A stretch of 64,000 nt of DNA, taken from Bacteroidia bacterium (GTDB taxonomy: Bacteria > Bacteroidota > Bacteroidia > Bacteroidales > CAJPTX01). The DNA lies in the NCBI GenBank assembly GCA_905373475.1, contig CAJPTC010000003.1, positions 81,502-145,501 of the forward strand. The letters run 5' to 3'. Both the position numbers and the translations under genes were made by a program. Positions 1 through 7,893 of the stretch are shown here, one piece after another (the first letter of the stretch is position 1; each line of letters opens with the position of its first letter). The notes below the pieces were generated by a model. The model ran no database searches. It was not told where the DNA came from and was given only the letters and a program-made list of their open reading frames with translations.

Positions 1-300
1 GCTAATATGGTTCGCTTCCATTATTTCCAGGATAGAGGCGCTTTTGTTCGCGATTCTGTAACGGGCTTCTATCGTATTGTACCTGAAAAGATGTCGGAAG
101 CAGTTGCTGGTTTGGCGCAAGATATTCTTGTAATTCAGGGCGACGGCGACTATCAACGTGCTTCGGAGATGCTCCTCAAGCAAGGTGTTGTAGATCCGCT
201 GTTGGCAGAAGACCTTCAGAAGATTCAGGAGGCGAATGTACCTATAGATATTCGTTTCGAGCAAGGGAAAGAGGTTCTGGGACTCACCCCAAAGCCCTAG
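1..300 (+). CDS. C-terminal part of an M49 (dipeptidyl-peptidase III-like) zinc hydrolase, cut by the window edge
   Basis: The reading frame is open from base 1 and ends at a TAG at 298-300, so only the last ~99 residues are visible. The segment (IQGDGDYQRASEMLLKQGVV, then a final DIRFEQG-EVLGL stretch) resembles the C-terminal helical tail of Bacteroidetes M49 family peptidases, which remove dipeptides from peptide N-termini. The zinc-binding HELLGH-type motif of that family would lie upstream, outside the window, so catalytic competence cannot be judged. The identification comes from recalled family resemblance of the tail only. A different metallohydrolase with a similar tail is possible. 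Confidence 0.5.
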   Translation, partial: ANMVRFHYFQDRGAFVRDSVTGFYRIVPEKMSEAVAGLAQDILVIQGDGDYQRASEMLLKQGVVDPLLAEDLQKIQEANVPIDIRFEQGKEVLGLTPKP

Positions 301-348
301 CACACAACAATTACGAATTTGTTTCGTAAACTTGTGAAAAGCTTAATA

Positions 349-936
349 ATGGAACAGATGAATTTGACGTTCAACTTCGTAAAGTCCATATCGATCATAT
401 ATGACGAGATGATCGCTAAAGGTTTCTCGCTCGTCTATTTGGGTGAGTTCAGCCACGAAATCACCAAGATGTTCACGTCTATGACCGAAACGGACATGGA
501 GAAAAATAGCGAGGAACGCTCAGTACAACGTCGTGTTTATCATGTAATGGTAGAGACGCTACAGAACATGAATAAACATTCTGACGAGCTTCGCGAAGGC
601 GAAGGGGGAGTAGGCGGTGGTCTCTTTATCATTGGAAAGAAGAACGATACCTACTACGTAATAACTTCCAATAAGGTGGCTCGCGAACACAAGGAAAATT
701 TGGAGTCTGCTTTGAACACAGTGAACAATGCCTCGCAGGAGGAATTGAAAGAGATGTACAAAAAGCAGATTAAGGAAGGGAAGATCTCGGAGAAAGGTGG
801 TGCAGGTCTTGGTTTGATTGACATTGCACGGAAAACCGAAGAACCCTTAGAGTATCAGTTTTTGCAGTTGGATCAGGATACCTTCTTCTTTATACTGAAG
901 GTAGAGATTAACGCTAAGAAATTCTACAAGCAGTAG
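349..936 (+). CDS. SiaB-family (GHKL-like) protein kinase / DUF6272 protein
   Basis: About 195 residues. The frame can be extended to a TTG at 319, but the ATG at 349 is the more natural start. The sequence fits the SiaB/DUF6272 family, small GHKL-fold kinases that in other bacteria phosphorylate a SiaC-type partner in a biofilm/aggregation partner-switching pathway. A conserved helix HVMVETLQNMNKHSD (N-box-like) lies near residues 65-80, and a glycine-rich GGAGLGLID motif typical of the GHKL ATP lid lies near residues 145-153. No signal peptide or membrane segment is seen, so it should be cytoplasmic. No SiaC, phosphatase or guanylate cyclase gene is adjacent in the window. The gene sits 45 bp before creD on the same strand. 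Confidence 0.7.
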   Translation: MEQMNLTFNFVKSISIIYDEMIAKGFSLVYLGEFSHEITKMFTSMTETDMEKNSEERSVQRRVYHVMVETLQNMNKHSDELREGEGGVGGGLFIIGKKNDTYYVITSNKVAREHKENLESALNTVNNASQEELKEMYKKQIKEGKISEKGGAGLGLIDIARKTEEPLEYQFLQLDQDTFFFILKVEINAKKFYKQ

Positions 937-981
937 AAAGAAGAAAACGAAAAACGAGGTAAGAAGAAACATTGCTAAGGA

Positions 982-2295
982 ATGGAAAACGAGAATAAAC
1001 CCACGCGGCGTTCTTTGTCGCCAGGTATTAAGTTGCTGTTGTTAGCCGTAATGGCTTTGGTGTTACTCATCCCCCAGATTTTCATAGATCTGCTGGTAGA
1101 TAGCCGCCGAGACTATTCGGAAGAGGTGCAGGCGAACATTGCCCAATCATGGGGTGGCGAGCAAGCAGTTCGCCCTATATGGCTTTCTTTCCCTGTACAA
1201 AAGAAGGATAAGGACGATAATTCCAATTACGTGGCTCACTACCAAGTAGATAGTGTGAAAATGGATGTTGAAATGACCACGCAAACGCGCTATCGTGGTT
1301 TCTATTCGGCAGTACTCTATCATGCTAAAATTAAGGTAGACGGCTACATAGATCCGAAAGCACTTAAGGAGGATCTGTATATAGATGGATATCGTTACGA
1401 TAGAATCGCGCCTACGGGCTATATCTCGACTGCAATACGCGAGCCGCTTGGGTTGAAGTCTAACCTCGTGGTTAACATGGGGGGCAAGGAGTATCATCTC
1501 ACGGCTTCTAATGCCTCGAGTTTGTTTGACGATGGGAAGACGTTTTCCGCACCCATTGATTTGCGAACGGATTCGTTAGGCAAATTCTCTTACACGTACG
1601 AACTCAACGGATACAAAGATTTGCAGTTTTATGTGCAGTCTGATGCTATGGATGTGAACCTGAAGTTGCATTATCCGTCGCCTTCGTTTTCGGGAGATTT
1701 CTTACCCGACGAGCGCACCATCTCGGACAGCGTAACCACTGCACACTGGCGACTCTTTGCCAGCGCTTCCACCTTCCCGCAGACGTCTGTTAGAGATCGC
1801 GATACTCGTTACTACGACTATGATGACGAGTTTAATCCGCGTTCATTCTCAGTAAGCACGCAATTTACCGACGTATATTACCGTGCTATAGAGCGTTCGT
1901 TAAAATACGCGATTCTTATCATCGTTTTCACGTTCCTAACGTTCTTTTTTACCGATACGCTCTCCAAAACCAACATGCCTATGATAGGCTATTTGCTTAC
2001 GGGGTGCGCTATCTTGTTATTCTATACCCTGTTGCTCTCGCTTTCCGAATATCTGGCCTTCGGTTGGGCTTACCTTATAACCTGTTTGGCGATAATCGGG
2101 ATGATAGGGGTTTACTTCTGGAGTTTTGTGCGTAGTCTGAAAGCTACTATGGTCTGTGTAGGGATACTGGTCATTTTGTATGTATTCCTGTACCTCATCC
2201 TTCAGATGGATACTTTCCCACTTCTAGTAGGTAGCATCTTCCTGTTTATTGTGCTAGGACTTGTAATGTATTTGTCGCGCAAACTCACGTGGTAG
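982..2295 (+). CDS. creD: CreD-family inner membrane protein
   Basis: 437 residues, close to the usual ~450 of CreD. It has an N-terminal membrane segment around residues 17-37 followed by the family signature of an anchor and a large periplasmic domain. A C-terminal block of about five hydrophobic helices runs from ~305 to the end. CreD proteins are inner-membrane proteins linked to envelope integrity and, in Gammaproteobacteria, are controlled by the CreBC two-component system. No CreBC pair is present here, so regulation must differ. The gene follows the SiaB-like gene with a 45-bp gap and ends just before a strong hairpin shared with the convergent tilS gene. Confidence 0.85.
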   Translation: MENENKPTRRSLSPGIKLLLLAVMALVLLIPQIFIDLLVDSRRDYSEEVQANIAQSWGGEQAVRPIWLSFPVQKKDKDDNSNYVAHYQVDSVKMDVEMTTQTRYRGFYSAVLYHAKIKVDGYIDPKALKEDLYIDGYRYDRIAPTGYISTAIREPLGLKSNLVVNMGGKEYHLTASNASSLFDDGKTFSAPIDLRTDSLGKFSYTYELNGYKDLQFYVQSDAMDVNLKLHYPSPSFSGDFLPDERTISDSVTTAHWRLFASASTFPQTSVRDRDTRYYDYDDEFNPRSFSVSTQFTDVYYRAIERSLKYAILIIVFTFLTFFFTDTLSKTNMPMIGYLLTGCAILLFYTLLLSLSEYLAFGWAYLITCLAIIGMIGVYFWSFVRSLKATMVCVGILVILYVFLYLILQMDTFPLLVGSIFLFIVLGLVMYLSRKLTW

Positions 2296-2327
2296 AGAAC
2301 GTTTCTGTTAGGGAAACTAGTTGTATT

Positions 2328-2366
2328 AAAAGGGCGTGGCTCATGCGAGTCACGCCTTTATTTTTG
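2328..2366. terminator. Bidirectional intrinsic terminator between creD and tilS
   Basis: A GC-rich stem (GGCGTGGCTC / GAGTCACGCC, one G-T pair) with a 4-nt ATGC loop is flanked by A-runs on the left and TTTATTTTT on the right. It sits between convergent creD and tilS and can act on both strands. Confidence 0.8.
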
Positions 2367-2383
2367 TCAAGGAGTAAAAAAAG

Positions 2384-3772
2384 CTAGAAGCTATTCTCCG
2401 AGCGATGATATTCTACAACAAGTACTTGGCGTGTGCTTGGCGATAATACTGCCATCGAGGATTGACGGAGGGGAGGAATCCACAATATTGCTCCTGTGGC
2501 GTCTACGAGTACACAGACCTGTTGCCGAAGCTGCGTAGGGTAGTGTGCATCTGTTAGCACGTCGCTTACTTTTTTCCTGCCGTTCGGCATACCTAAAGGA
2601 TAGATAAAATCGCCCTTCTCCCACACGCGATAAGTGAGCGGAAAGCGAACCTGCTCAAAATCAAATAGCGCAGTGCTTTTTCCTCGGTTTGCGTAACTCT
2701 TTAATTCGGTTAGACTAAGTTGCTGTTTTATAACTTCTTGTTTAAAGATGAAGTTTGCGTCGCTTGCCTCGGAGTCAGGGTAAATTCGAGCTACGGGCAA
2801 ATTGCATCGAGGTACTATCACGATTTTTCCCCTTTCCAAGTAGGCTTCCCAATTGGGCGCAAGGACTTTCTTTCCTGTTTGTCCACAAGAGAGCAAGGTT
2901 TGTAGTGTATCTACTGAGTGATTGCTAAAATTTAGATACTGAAGGCGCTCTCGAAGCCAAAAAAAAGCGAGACCTTCATGCTCTCGTATCTTTGCACTGA
3001 TATCAAATACAAAAGGAATTGGGCGTTCTATGCTTCCAAAAAGCGTTTCAGATTCAGTGCGTAGTGTTTCATATATTTGGTCAGCATACCGACTTAAGGC
3101 ATAGATATGCCGTACGGCCTGTGGGTTTACGGTTACTAGATCTGGTAGAACATTGTGTCTGATATAGTTGCGCGCATAATCGTCTGAAGCATTAGAAGAA
3201 TCATCTACGTAGGCAATTTGGTTTTCACTCAACCAGCTTTCAAGCTCCTCGCGATTAAATGAGAGAAGTGGACGAACTATCTTCCCGTTGCGAGGGCGCA
3301 TACCGCGCAGTCCTTCCACACCACAGCCACGACTCAGATGAAAAAGAAGGGTTTCGGCTTGGTCTTCTGCATGGTGCGCCGTTACAATCTCAGTATAGCC
3401 GTATTTATCGCACAACGCGTTGAAATATTCGTAGCGAAGCGCCCTGCACCCTTCTTCTAGCGAGCATTTGTGCTCTTTGCTCCATTTTTTGGCATCAGCG
3501 CATTGTATGTGCAATGGGAGGTTCGCACTCTTGCAAATCTGCTCAACGTGACGCTGGTCGCGTTGGGATTCTTCGCCTCTCAGCAGGAAATTGAAATGTG
3601 CTACGCTAATTGGCCATTTGTATAGATGAAGAAAAAGGCTTAGGAGTGCCATAGAATCGCGCCCTCCGCTAACGGCTAAAAGTGGGCGAGAGGTTGCGGA
3701 AAGGAGTTTTTCTTGCTCTATATAAGCACTCAGCGCTCGGAGTATATATGGGCTGCGCCGTTTTTCTCTCAT
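2384..3772 (-). CDS. tilS: tRNA(Ile)-lysidine synthetase
   Basis: 462 residues from the ATG at 3772. TilS ligates lysine to C34 of the CAU-anticodon isoleucine tRNA, changing its decoding from AUG to AUA. The PP-loop motif SGGRDS is at residues 35-40. A TAHHAEDQAET segment, the family's second nucleotide-binding signature, follows at roughly 130-140. The C-terminal substrate-binding domain is present, so the length is normal. I chose the ATG at 3772 because it overlaps the stop of the upstream DnaJ-like gene (ATGA), a typical coupled start. The longest frame would begin at 3793, inside that gene. It is an essential gene and the last of a leftward block. Confidence 0.95.
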   Translation of the reverse strand: MREKRRSPYILRALSAYIEQEKLLSATSRPLLAVSGGRDSMALLSLFLHLYKWPISVAHFNFLLRGEESQRDQRHVEQICKSANLPLHIQCADAKKWSKEHKCSLEEGCRALRYEYFNALCDKYGYTEIVTAHHAEDQAETLLFHLSRGCGVEGLRGMRPRNGKIVRPLLSFNREELESWLSENQIAYVDDSSNASDDYARNYIRHNVLPDLVTVNPQAVRHIYALSRYADQIYETLRTESETLFGSIERPIPFVFDISAKIREHEGLAFFWLRERLQYLNFSNHSVDTLQTLLSCGQTGKKVLAPNWEAYLERGKIVIVPRCNLPVARIYPDSEASDANFIFKQEVIKQQLSLTELKSYANRGKSTALFDFEQVRFPLTYRVWEKGDFIYPLGMPNGRKKVSDVLTDAHYPTQLRQQVCVLVDATGAILWIPPLRQSSMAVLSPSTRQVLVVEYHRSENSF

Positions 3773-4590
3773 TTCATTCCGCGTGCATTGCAAATTACTT
3801 CGTATGCGGACTGAATCTCTTTGAATTTCTCGGTGGCTTTATTAATCTCTTCTTCGGATTTGCTTTGGAAACGATCGGGATGCCAAGTGTTTACCAATTT
3901 CCTATACGCCGATTTTACTTGTGCATTGGTTGCGGTTGGCTCAATGCCGAGAATTTTGTAGGGGTCGCCTACATTTTGCGAGCTACGAGGCGGATAATAG
4001 CCGCTTTGCGAATTGTAGGAGGAAGAGCTGTTGTAGGAATAGGAGGAATTGCCACGTAGAAAGGCATCTACATACGTTGCATTGATATGGAAACGAGCGG
4101 CAATTTGATAAAGCAAGTATCGCTCTTGCGAATCTACCATACCATCTGCCTGTGCCAGTCCTACAAGCATGTACAAAATTGAAATTCGGCTTTGCAACGA
4201 GTATTGAGCCGCTATTTCGTCGCAGGCCTCCTCGATTGAGAGGTTCTGATGCAAAATCTCCTTTAGCTCGTCAATCAGAGCGGGCACTTGTTCTGGAGGG
4301 TAAAGCTTTTTGAGTGCATCGCTTACGTAAACCAATTCCGTTCGCATTATTCGTCCGTCTGCCTTCATGATAGCGGCAAAGAGGATGAGAAGCGGTCGTG
4401 CATTGCCCGCCGTTGTTGCGCCACCCGCGAAAAAATTTTGGCTAAAGCGCTGCCCGCTTCGCACGAACGGAAAGAGCCCCAACACCCCTAACAAAGGGAG
4501 TAGAAATAGGGCATACGGACCAATGAGATAGAAAAAAAAGACAGCCGCTAGAATGGTAATAAAGCAACCAAAACTGGAATTAGTTCGCAT
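3769..4590 (-). CDS. Membrane-anchored TerB/DnaJ-domain co-chaperone (DjlA-like)
   Basis: 273 residues. An N-terminal hydrophobic stretch (~12-38) is followed by a TerB-like helical domain (~65-165, with the LLILFAAIMKADGRI start typical of TerB). A low-complexity Ser/Tyr/Asn-rich linker (~180-205) precedes a C-terminal J domain (~209-273) with the essential HPD motif near 237-239. This architecture matches DjlA, a membrane co-chaperone that stimulates the ATPase of DnaK. The stop overlaps the tilS start by 4 bp and the start overlaps the end of coaE by 11 bp, which indicates one transcript. Confidence 0.85.
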   Translation of the reverse strand: MRTNSSFGCFITILAAVFFFYLIGPYALFLLPLLGVLGLFPFVRSGQRFSQNFFAGGATTAGNARPLLILFAAIMKADGRIMRTELVYVSDALKKLYPPEQVPALIDELKEILHQNLSIEEACDEIAAQYSLQSRISILYMLVGLAQADGMVDSQERYLLYQIAARFHINATYVDAFLRGNSSYSYNSSSSYNSQSGYYPPRSSQNVGDPYKILGIEPTATNAQVKSAYRKLVNTWHPDRFQSKSEEEINKATEKFKEIQSAYEVICNARGMK

Positions 4591-5191
4591 TCTGCAATTG
4601 CAATATATCTATGAGTTGAGCCACTTCTGTTGCCAGATCAAAGCGAGATGAGTTTTCAAGAACGAAATGTGCTACTTCGTAGTATTCGCGTGTGGTCGGT
4701 TGTGCTGCCATGCGTTCTAGTGCACGTTCGCGTGTAGTATGGTCGCGTTGCATAACGCGTTCCAAACGCACCGACTGTGGGGCAGTAATGAGCACAATAC
4801 CCCGAAAATAGGGATGCCAGTCCAAACGTGGGAGCAAGGCGGATTCCATGAAGACGAAATTGCGTTGTGTTGCACATTTCTCCTTCCAGAGGGCAAAATC
4901 GGCGAAAACGGCGGGATGTATAAGAGCTTCGAGTGCGGAACGGAGTGTAGGATTCTTGAAAATTTTTCCTGCAACATATTCTCGGTTGTAGCCTCCTTTG
5001 GGAGTAAACGCTTCTGCCCCAAGGAGATCGGAAATTCTTGCCTGAAGCTTGCGATCTGACAAAAGAAGGAGCTGTGCGCGCTCGTCGGCGTTATAGATGG
5101 CGCAATCCTGTTGTGAGAGGAGCTTGCCTACGAAAGTTTTACCTGCGCCAATTTGCCCTGTAAGTCCGTAAGCTACACGAGCTTTCCTCAT
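4580..5191 (-). CDS. coaE: Dephospho-CoA kinase
   Basis: 203 residues, normal for the family. It performs the last step of coenzyme A synthesis, phosphorylating the 3'-OH of the ribose of dephospho-CoA. The P-loop GQIGAGKT is at residues 12-19, and the DERAQLLL and LIHPAVF segments are typical CoaE landmarks. The start overlaps the end of the YbbR-like gene by 4 bp. The ybbR-coaE pairing is common in Bacteroidetes. Confidence 0.93.
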   Translation of the reverse strand: MRKARVAYGLTGQIGAGKTFVGKLLSQQDCAIYNADERAQLLLLSDRKLQARISDLLGAEAFTPKGGYNREYVAGKIFKNPTLRSALEALIHPAVFADFALWKEKCATQRNFVFMESALLPRLDWHPYFRGIVLITAPQSVRLERVMQRDHTTRERALERMAAQPTTREYYEVAHFVLENSSRFDLATEVAQLIDILQLQNAN

Positions 5192-6168
5192 TCCCTAGAA
5201 ACGTAGTAGCCCACATACATGGGGTGAAAGCGCAAGTTGCGGACGTAGTATGGGAGCGGGTCAAATTGCACCTGTAGACGCGAGAATTGTTGTAGGGTGT
5301 CTAGCTGCGTCCAAAAACGTAGGGAGTGGGTATTTAGCGAATCGTAGTAAGAAACGGGGATGTTGCAGACTACATCGACTGTAGTGGGTACTAGCTTCAG
5401 GTGTAGCGAATCGGTGTCATTCTGCACCATGATGGGCACTCGCAAGGTCTTCTCGGTATACTGTTCGACGGTAAGAAAAACATCTACAGCTTTCTGACTT
5501 GCCGATACACCCACGGGAAGATCGAGAGGAAGCGTAGTAGTAACGCTTGTAGAGAGCATACCCAAGTGGGTTGGTACTGTTTCTATCGCTACGAGGCTAT
5601 CTAAACGGTCTTCAGTGCCTATAACATCAATGCTGTCGCGGGAGAGTTCTATAGGCTTTACAAGCATACACTGGTCGGCGAGTGTATAAGTTACCTTTGC
5701 GCGTAGCGGAAGGCGTTTTTCAATCTGCCAACCGAATTGGAAGCTAAGCGAGTCAGATACTACGTCTATAAGTTGAAGATCGGGAGGAAGGTGACGCGAG
5801 AGTAGGTTGGACAGATCTTGGCGAGAGAGGGTAGCGCCATTGAGGTGAAAGCTTGAAAAACGACGTAAGGAGTCGCGGTAATTGATGTGAATGGGTGAGG
5901 TGTAGGCCCAACCTCGGTAACTCATGAGGGCATAGCCGTGCCCTTTAATACGATAGGTTACATTGTTGTGTTCGGCATCTACTACGCGCAGACCAAAGGG
6001 GGTATTATCCAGCAATACTGTACGTGCTACCTCGATGGTGTACTCGTGATTAAGCTTGTTGAGAAACCAGAGCAGGGCTGAGAGCGCAACAAAGAGGAGG
6101 TATAGCAAGACTTGTTTTCTTGCTCGCCATAGAGTAGAGGGAAGCGTCTTGAGTGTGTGGAGTGGCAA
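5188..6168 (-). CDS. YbbR-like domain protein (CdaR family)
   Basis: 326 residues with one N-terminal membrane segment (~19-37) and a long extracytoplasmic part built of YbbR-type beta repeats. Conserved pieces include the VEQYTEKTLRVPI stretch near residue 235. In Firmicutes, YbbR/CdaR proteins regulate the diadenylate cyclase CdaA. In Bacteroidetes they are usually encoded next to coaE, as here, without cdaA. The C-terminal segment ends in a short YVGYYVSRE tail. Exact function is unknown. Confidence 0.8.
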   Translation of the reverse strand: MPLHTLKTLPSTLWRARKQVLLYLLFVALSALLWFLNKLNHEYTIEVARTVLLDNTPFGLRVVDAEHNNVTYRIKGHGYALMSYRGWAYTSPIHINYRDSLRRFSSFHLNGATLSRQDLSNLLSRHLPPDLQLIDVVSDSLSFQFGWQIEKRLPLRAKVTYTLADQCMLVKPIELSRDSIDVIGTEDRLDSLVAIETVPTHLGMLSTSVTTTLPLDLPVGVSASQKAVDVFLTVEQYTEKTLRVPIMVQNDTDSLHLKLVPTTVDVVCNIPVSYYDSLNTHSLRFWTQLDTLQQFSRLQVQFDPLPYYVRNLRFHPMYVGYYVSRE

Positions 6169-6262
6169 AACAGAAGCAGAATTGATGCAGAACCACTCTA
6201 AACTAACTGCGCAGCCATGAGCTGGGGCAACCTAGTCTAGAGGAGTTCTGTCTTGTAAAATT

Positions 6263-6574
6263 CTATTTCACGTCGGTCGCGTCGCGGTACACGCTCGTTT
6301 TGAGCACACGTATTGTGGTGTCGTGCGCTATGGTAACCACGATAGAGTCGTCGCGCAATTCTTCTACTGTTCCAAAAATACCGCCTGCCACCAAAACTCG
6401 GTCGCCTTTCTTTAAGCTCTCTTGGAATTTGCGTAATTCCTTTTGGCGTTTCATCTGCGGTTTTATCATGAAAAAGTAGAAGACTACGATGATCAGAGCG
6501 ATCATAGCGATAGACATCCACGGACTTCCGCCACCTTGGGCTGCTTGAAGCAGTACGAACATGTTGTTTGCCAT
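6263..6574 (-). CDS. yajC: Preprotein translocase accessory subunit YajC
   Basis: 103 residues: one membrane helix (~15-37), then the family signature FFMIKPQMKRQKELRKF and a small soluble beta domain containing the GDRVLVAGGIFGTV signature. YajC associates with SecDF of the Sec translocon. It lies between ybbR and nusB in the usual Bacteroidetes order nusB-yajC-ybbR-coaE. Confidence 0.95.
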   Translation of the reverse strand: MANNMFVLLQAAQGGGSPWMSIAMIALIIVVFYFFMIKPQMKRQKELRKFQESLKKGDRVLVAGGIFGTVEELRDDSIVVTIAHDTTIRVLKTSVYRDATDVK

Positions 6575-6614
6575 CTATGCAAATATTTTGAATTAAAAGC
6601 TACTGTTAGCGCGT

Positions 6615-7673
6615 TTATTGCTTTTGCGCTTCAAAGTTCTTGTGTATACGCCCTTTGCTTTCCAACTGACGTAGAATATTGTCTAATACGCCATTGATGA
6701 ATGGTAACGCCTCGTTTGCCGCAAATTGGCTTGCTATATCTACGTATTCGTTTAGCGTTACGCGCGTCGGAATATCGGGGCAGTAGAGTAGTTCGGTTAT
6801 TCCTAGTTCGATGATTATGAGGTCTGTTTTTTTCAGACGATCCAGTTCCCAGTTGTGTAGGTTTTCTTTGATGAGCGCTTGATGCTCGCCTGAATTTGAA
6901 ATCATCTTAAGCAAAAGTTGTTCCGCAAATTCGAGCTCGTCTGCTAAAACTGGCTTAGTTGTCAGTTTCGTTTCGGGCGCGGGCAATTCCTTGAGCTTGT
7001 GAATGCGCTCTGTTACTTGTCGCGCGGCGAGTTCCAAATCTGAGGTATAGGTAAGTGGCGCATCTAGAAAGAATTTCTGGAGGTACGATTTACCAAACGG
7101 GACGTTGCTCTGATTGTTGTGAGGGAGACTCTCCAAGAGTTTTTCCTCAGCCTCTATTTCCTCATACCAGCTACTAAAAAGCCATGAGTAGAGTGCCCCT
7201 GCCATTTCCTGTATAGCTGCCAAGCGTTTCTTTTTGTCACTGCCGTCAGCTGCCACGTATTGTTTGTAAGGGGCGGTACGAAGCCACTCTTGAAAGATAT
7301 GGAGGAAGGCGGGAGATTGCAAACTTGCCTCAAGGCCTTTTACATACTCCGAATCCAGTAGGGCGTTGTTGTTGTGAATGGCGGCACAGAGTGCATCTTC
7401 GGCTAGAGGGCGGAGTAATTGCAAATACTCTTCGCGAGGCAAATGTTTTTTTTCCTCTTCCTGTAGGAGTTCCTGTGCTTTGCGCGAGAAAAGAGGAAGG
7501 AGGGAGAGCAAAAAATGCTGAAGATCCAAGAACTCGTTCAGGTAGGAACGTAGCGTTGCCATGGCATCTTCTAGACGGTAAGGGGGTAGGCTCTCTCCAT
7601 TCAAATGCTGGTAGATCTCATAGAGATAGATGGTTTGTAAGACTTTGATGCGTATGAGTCGTCGAGTCAACAT
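6615..7673 (-). CDS. nusB: Transcription antitermination factor NusB (long Bacteroidetes form)
   Basis: 352 residues from the ATG at 7673 (MLTRRLIRIKVLQ), which matches the usual NusB N-terminus. A longer frame starts at 7691. NusB with NusE binds boxA in rRNA leaders and supports antitermination. The conserved NusB fold is in the C-terminal ~110 residues (LLKMISNSGEHQALI... through LLYCPDIPTRVTLNEYVDIA and FINGVLD). The first ~230 residues are the helical extension found in Bacteroidetes NusB. It starts the leftward block nusB-yajC-ybbR-coaE-dnaJ/terB-tilS. Confidence 0.93.
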   Translation of the reverse strand: MLTRRLIRIKVLQTIYLYEIYQHLNGESLPPYRLEDAMATLRSYLNEFLDLQHFLLSLLPLFSRKAQELLQEEEKKHLPREEYLQLLRPLAEDALCAAIHNNNALLDSEYVKGLEASLQSPAFLHIFQEWLRTAPYKQYVAADGSDKKKRLAAIQEMAGALYSWLFSSWYEEIEAEEKLLESLPHNNQSNVPFGKSYLQKFFLDAPLTYTSDLELAARQVTERIHKLKELPAPETKLTTKPVLADELEFAEQLLLKMISNSGEHQALIKENLHNWELDRLKKTDLIIIELGITELLYCPDIPTRVTLNEYVDIASQFAANEALPFINGVLDNILRQLESKGRIHKNFEAQKQ

Positions 7674-7713
7674 CTGAGATTCTCCAAGCAAGTAAATAAC
7701 GGATTTTCGGGAA

Positions 7714-7721
7714 CAAAGCTA
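7714..7721 (-). promoter_or_regulatory. -7 box for the nusB operon
   Basis: On the minus strand this reads TAGCTTTG, a match to the Bacteroidetes TAnnTTTG -7 motif. It lies about 40 bp before the nusB ATG at 7673. No clear -33 TTTG is seen. Confidence 0.5.
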
Positions 7722-7860
7722 CTGTTTTTTGCGAAGTTTGCGGTTGTGGCATTGGGAAAGGAGAAGGGGGCTGTAAAAGACGAAGGAAAAGCGAAAAGTG
7801 CGTATAGTACGACAAAGATTGTATACAATAGACGAACAGGGCTAAAATGCTAGTTTTTCG

Positions 7861-7868
7861 TAGTTTTG
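7861..7868 (+). promoter_or_regulatory. -7 box for the ricT operon
   Basis: TAGTTTTG matches the Bacteroidetes -7 motif and lies about 25 bp before the GTG start of ricT, implying a very short leader. This supports the GTG at 7894 as the start. Confidence 0.5.
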
Positions 7869-7893
7869 TGGGAACATAGAAAATTCGGAAGAG

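Noticed and set aside
1147..1497. 116-codon minus-strand ORF inside creD
   Set aside because: Antisense to conserved creD, with no motif or start signal.
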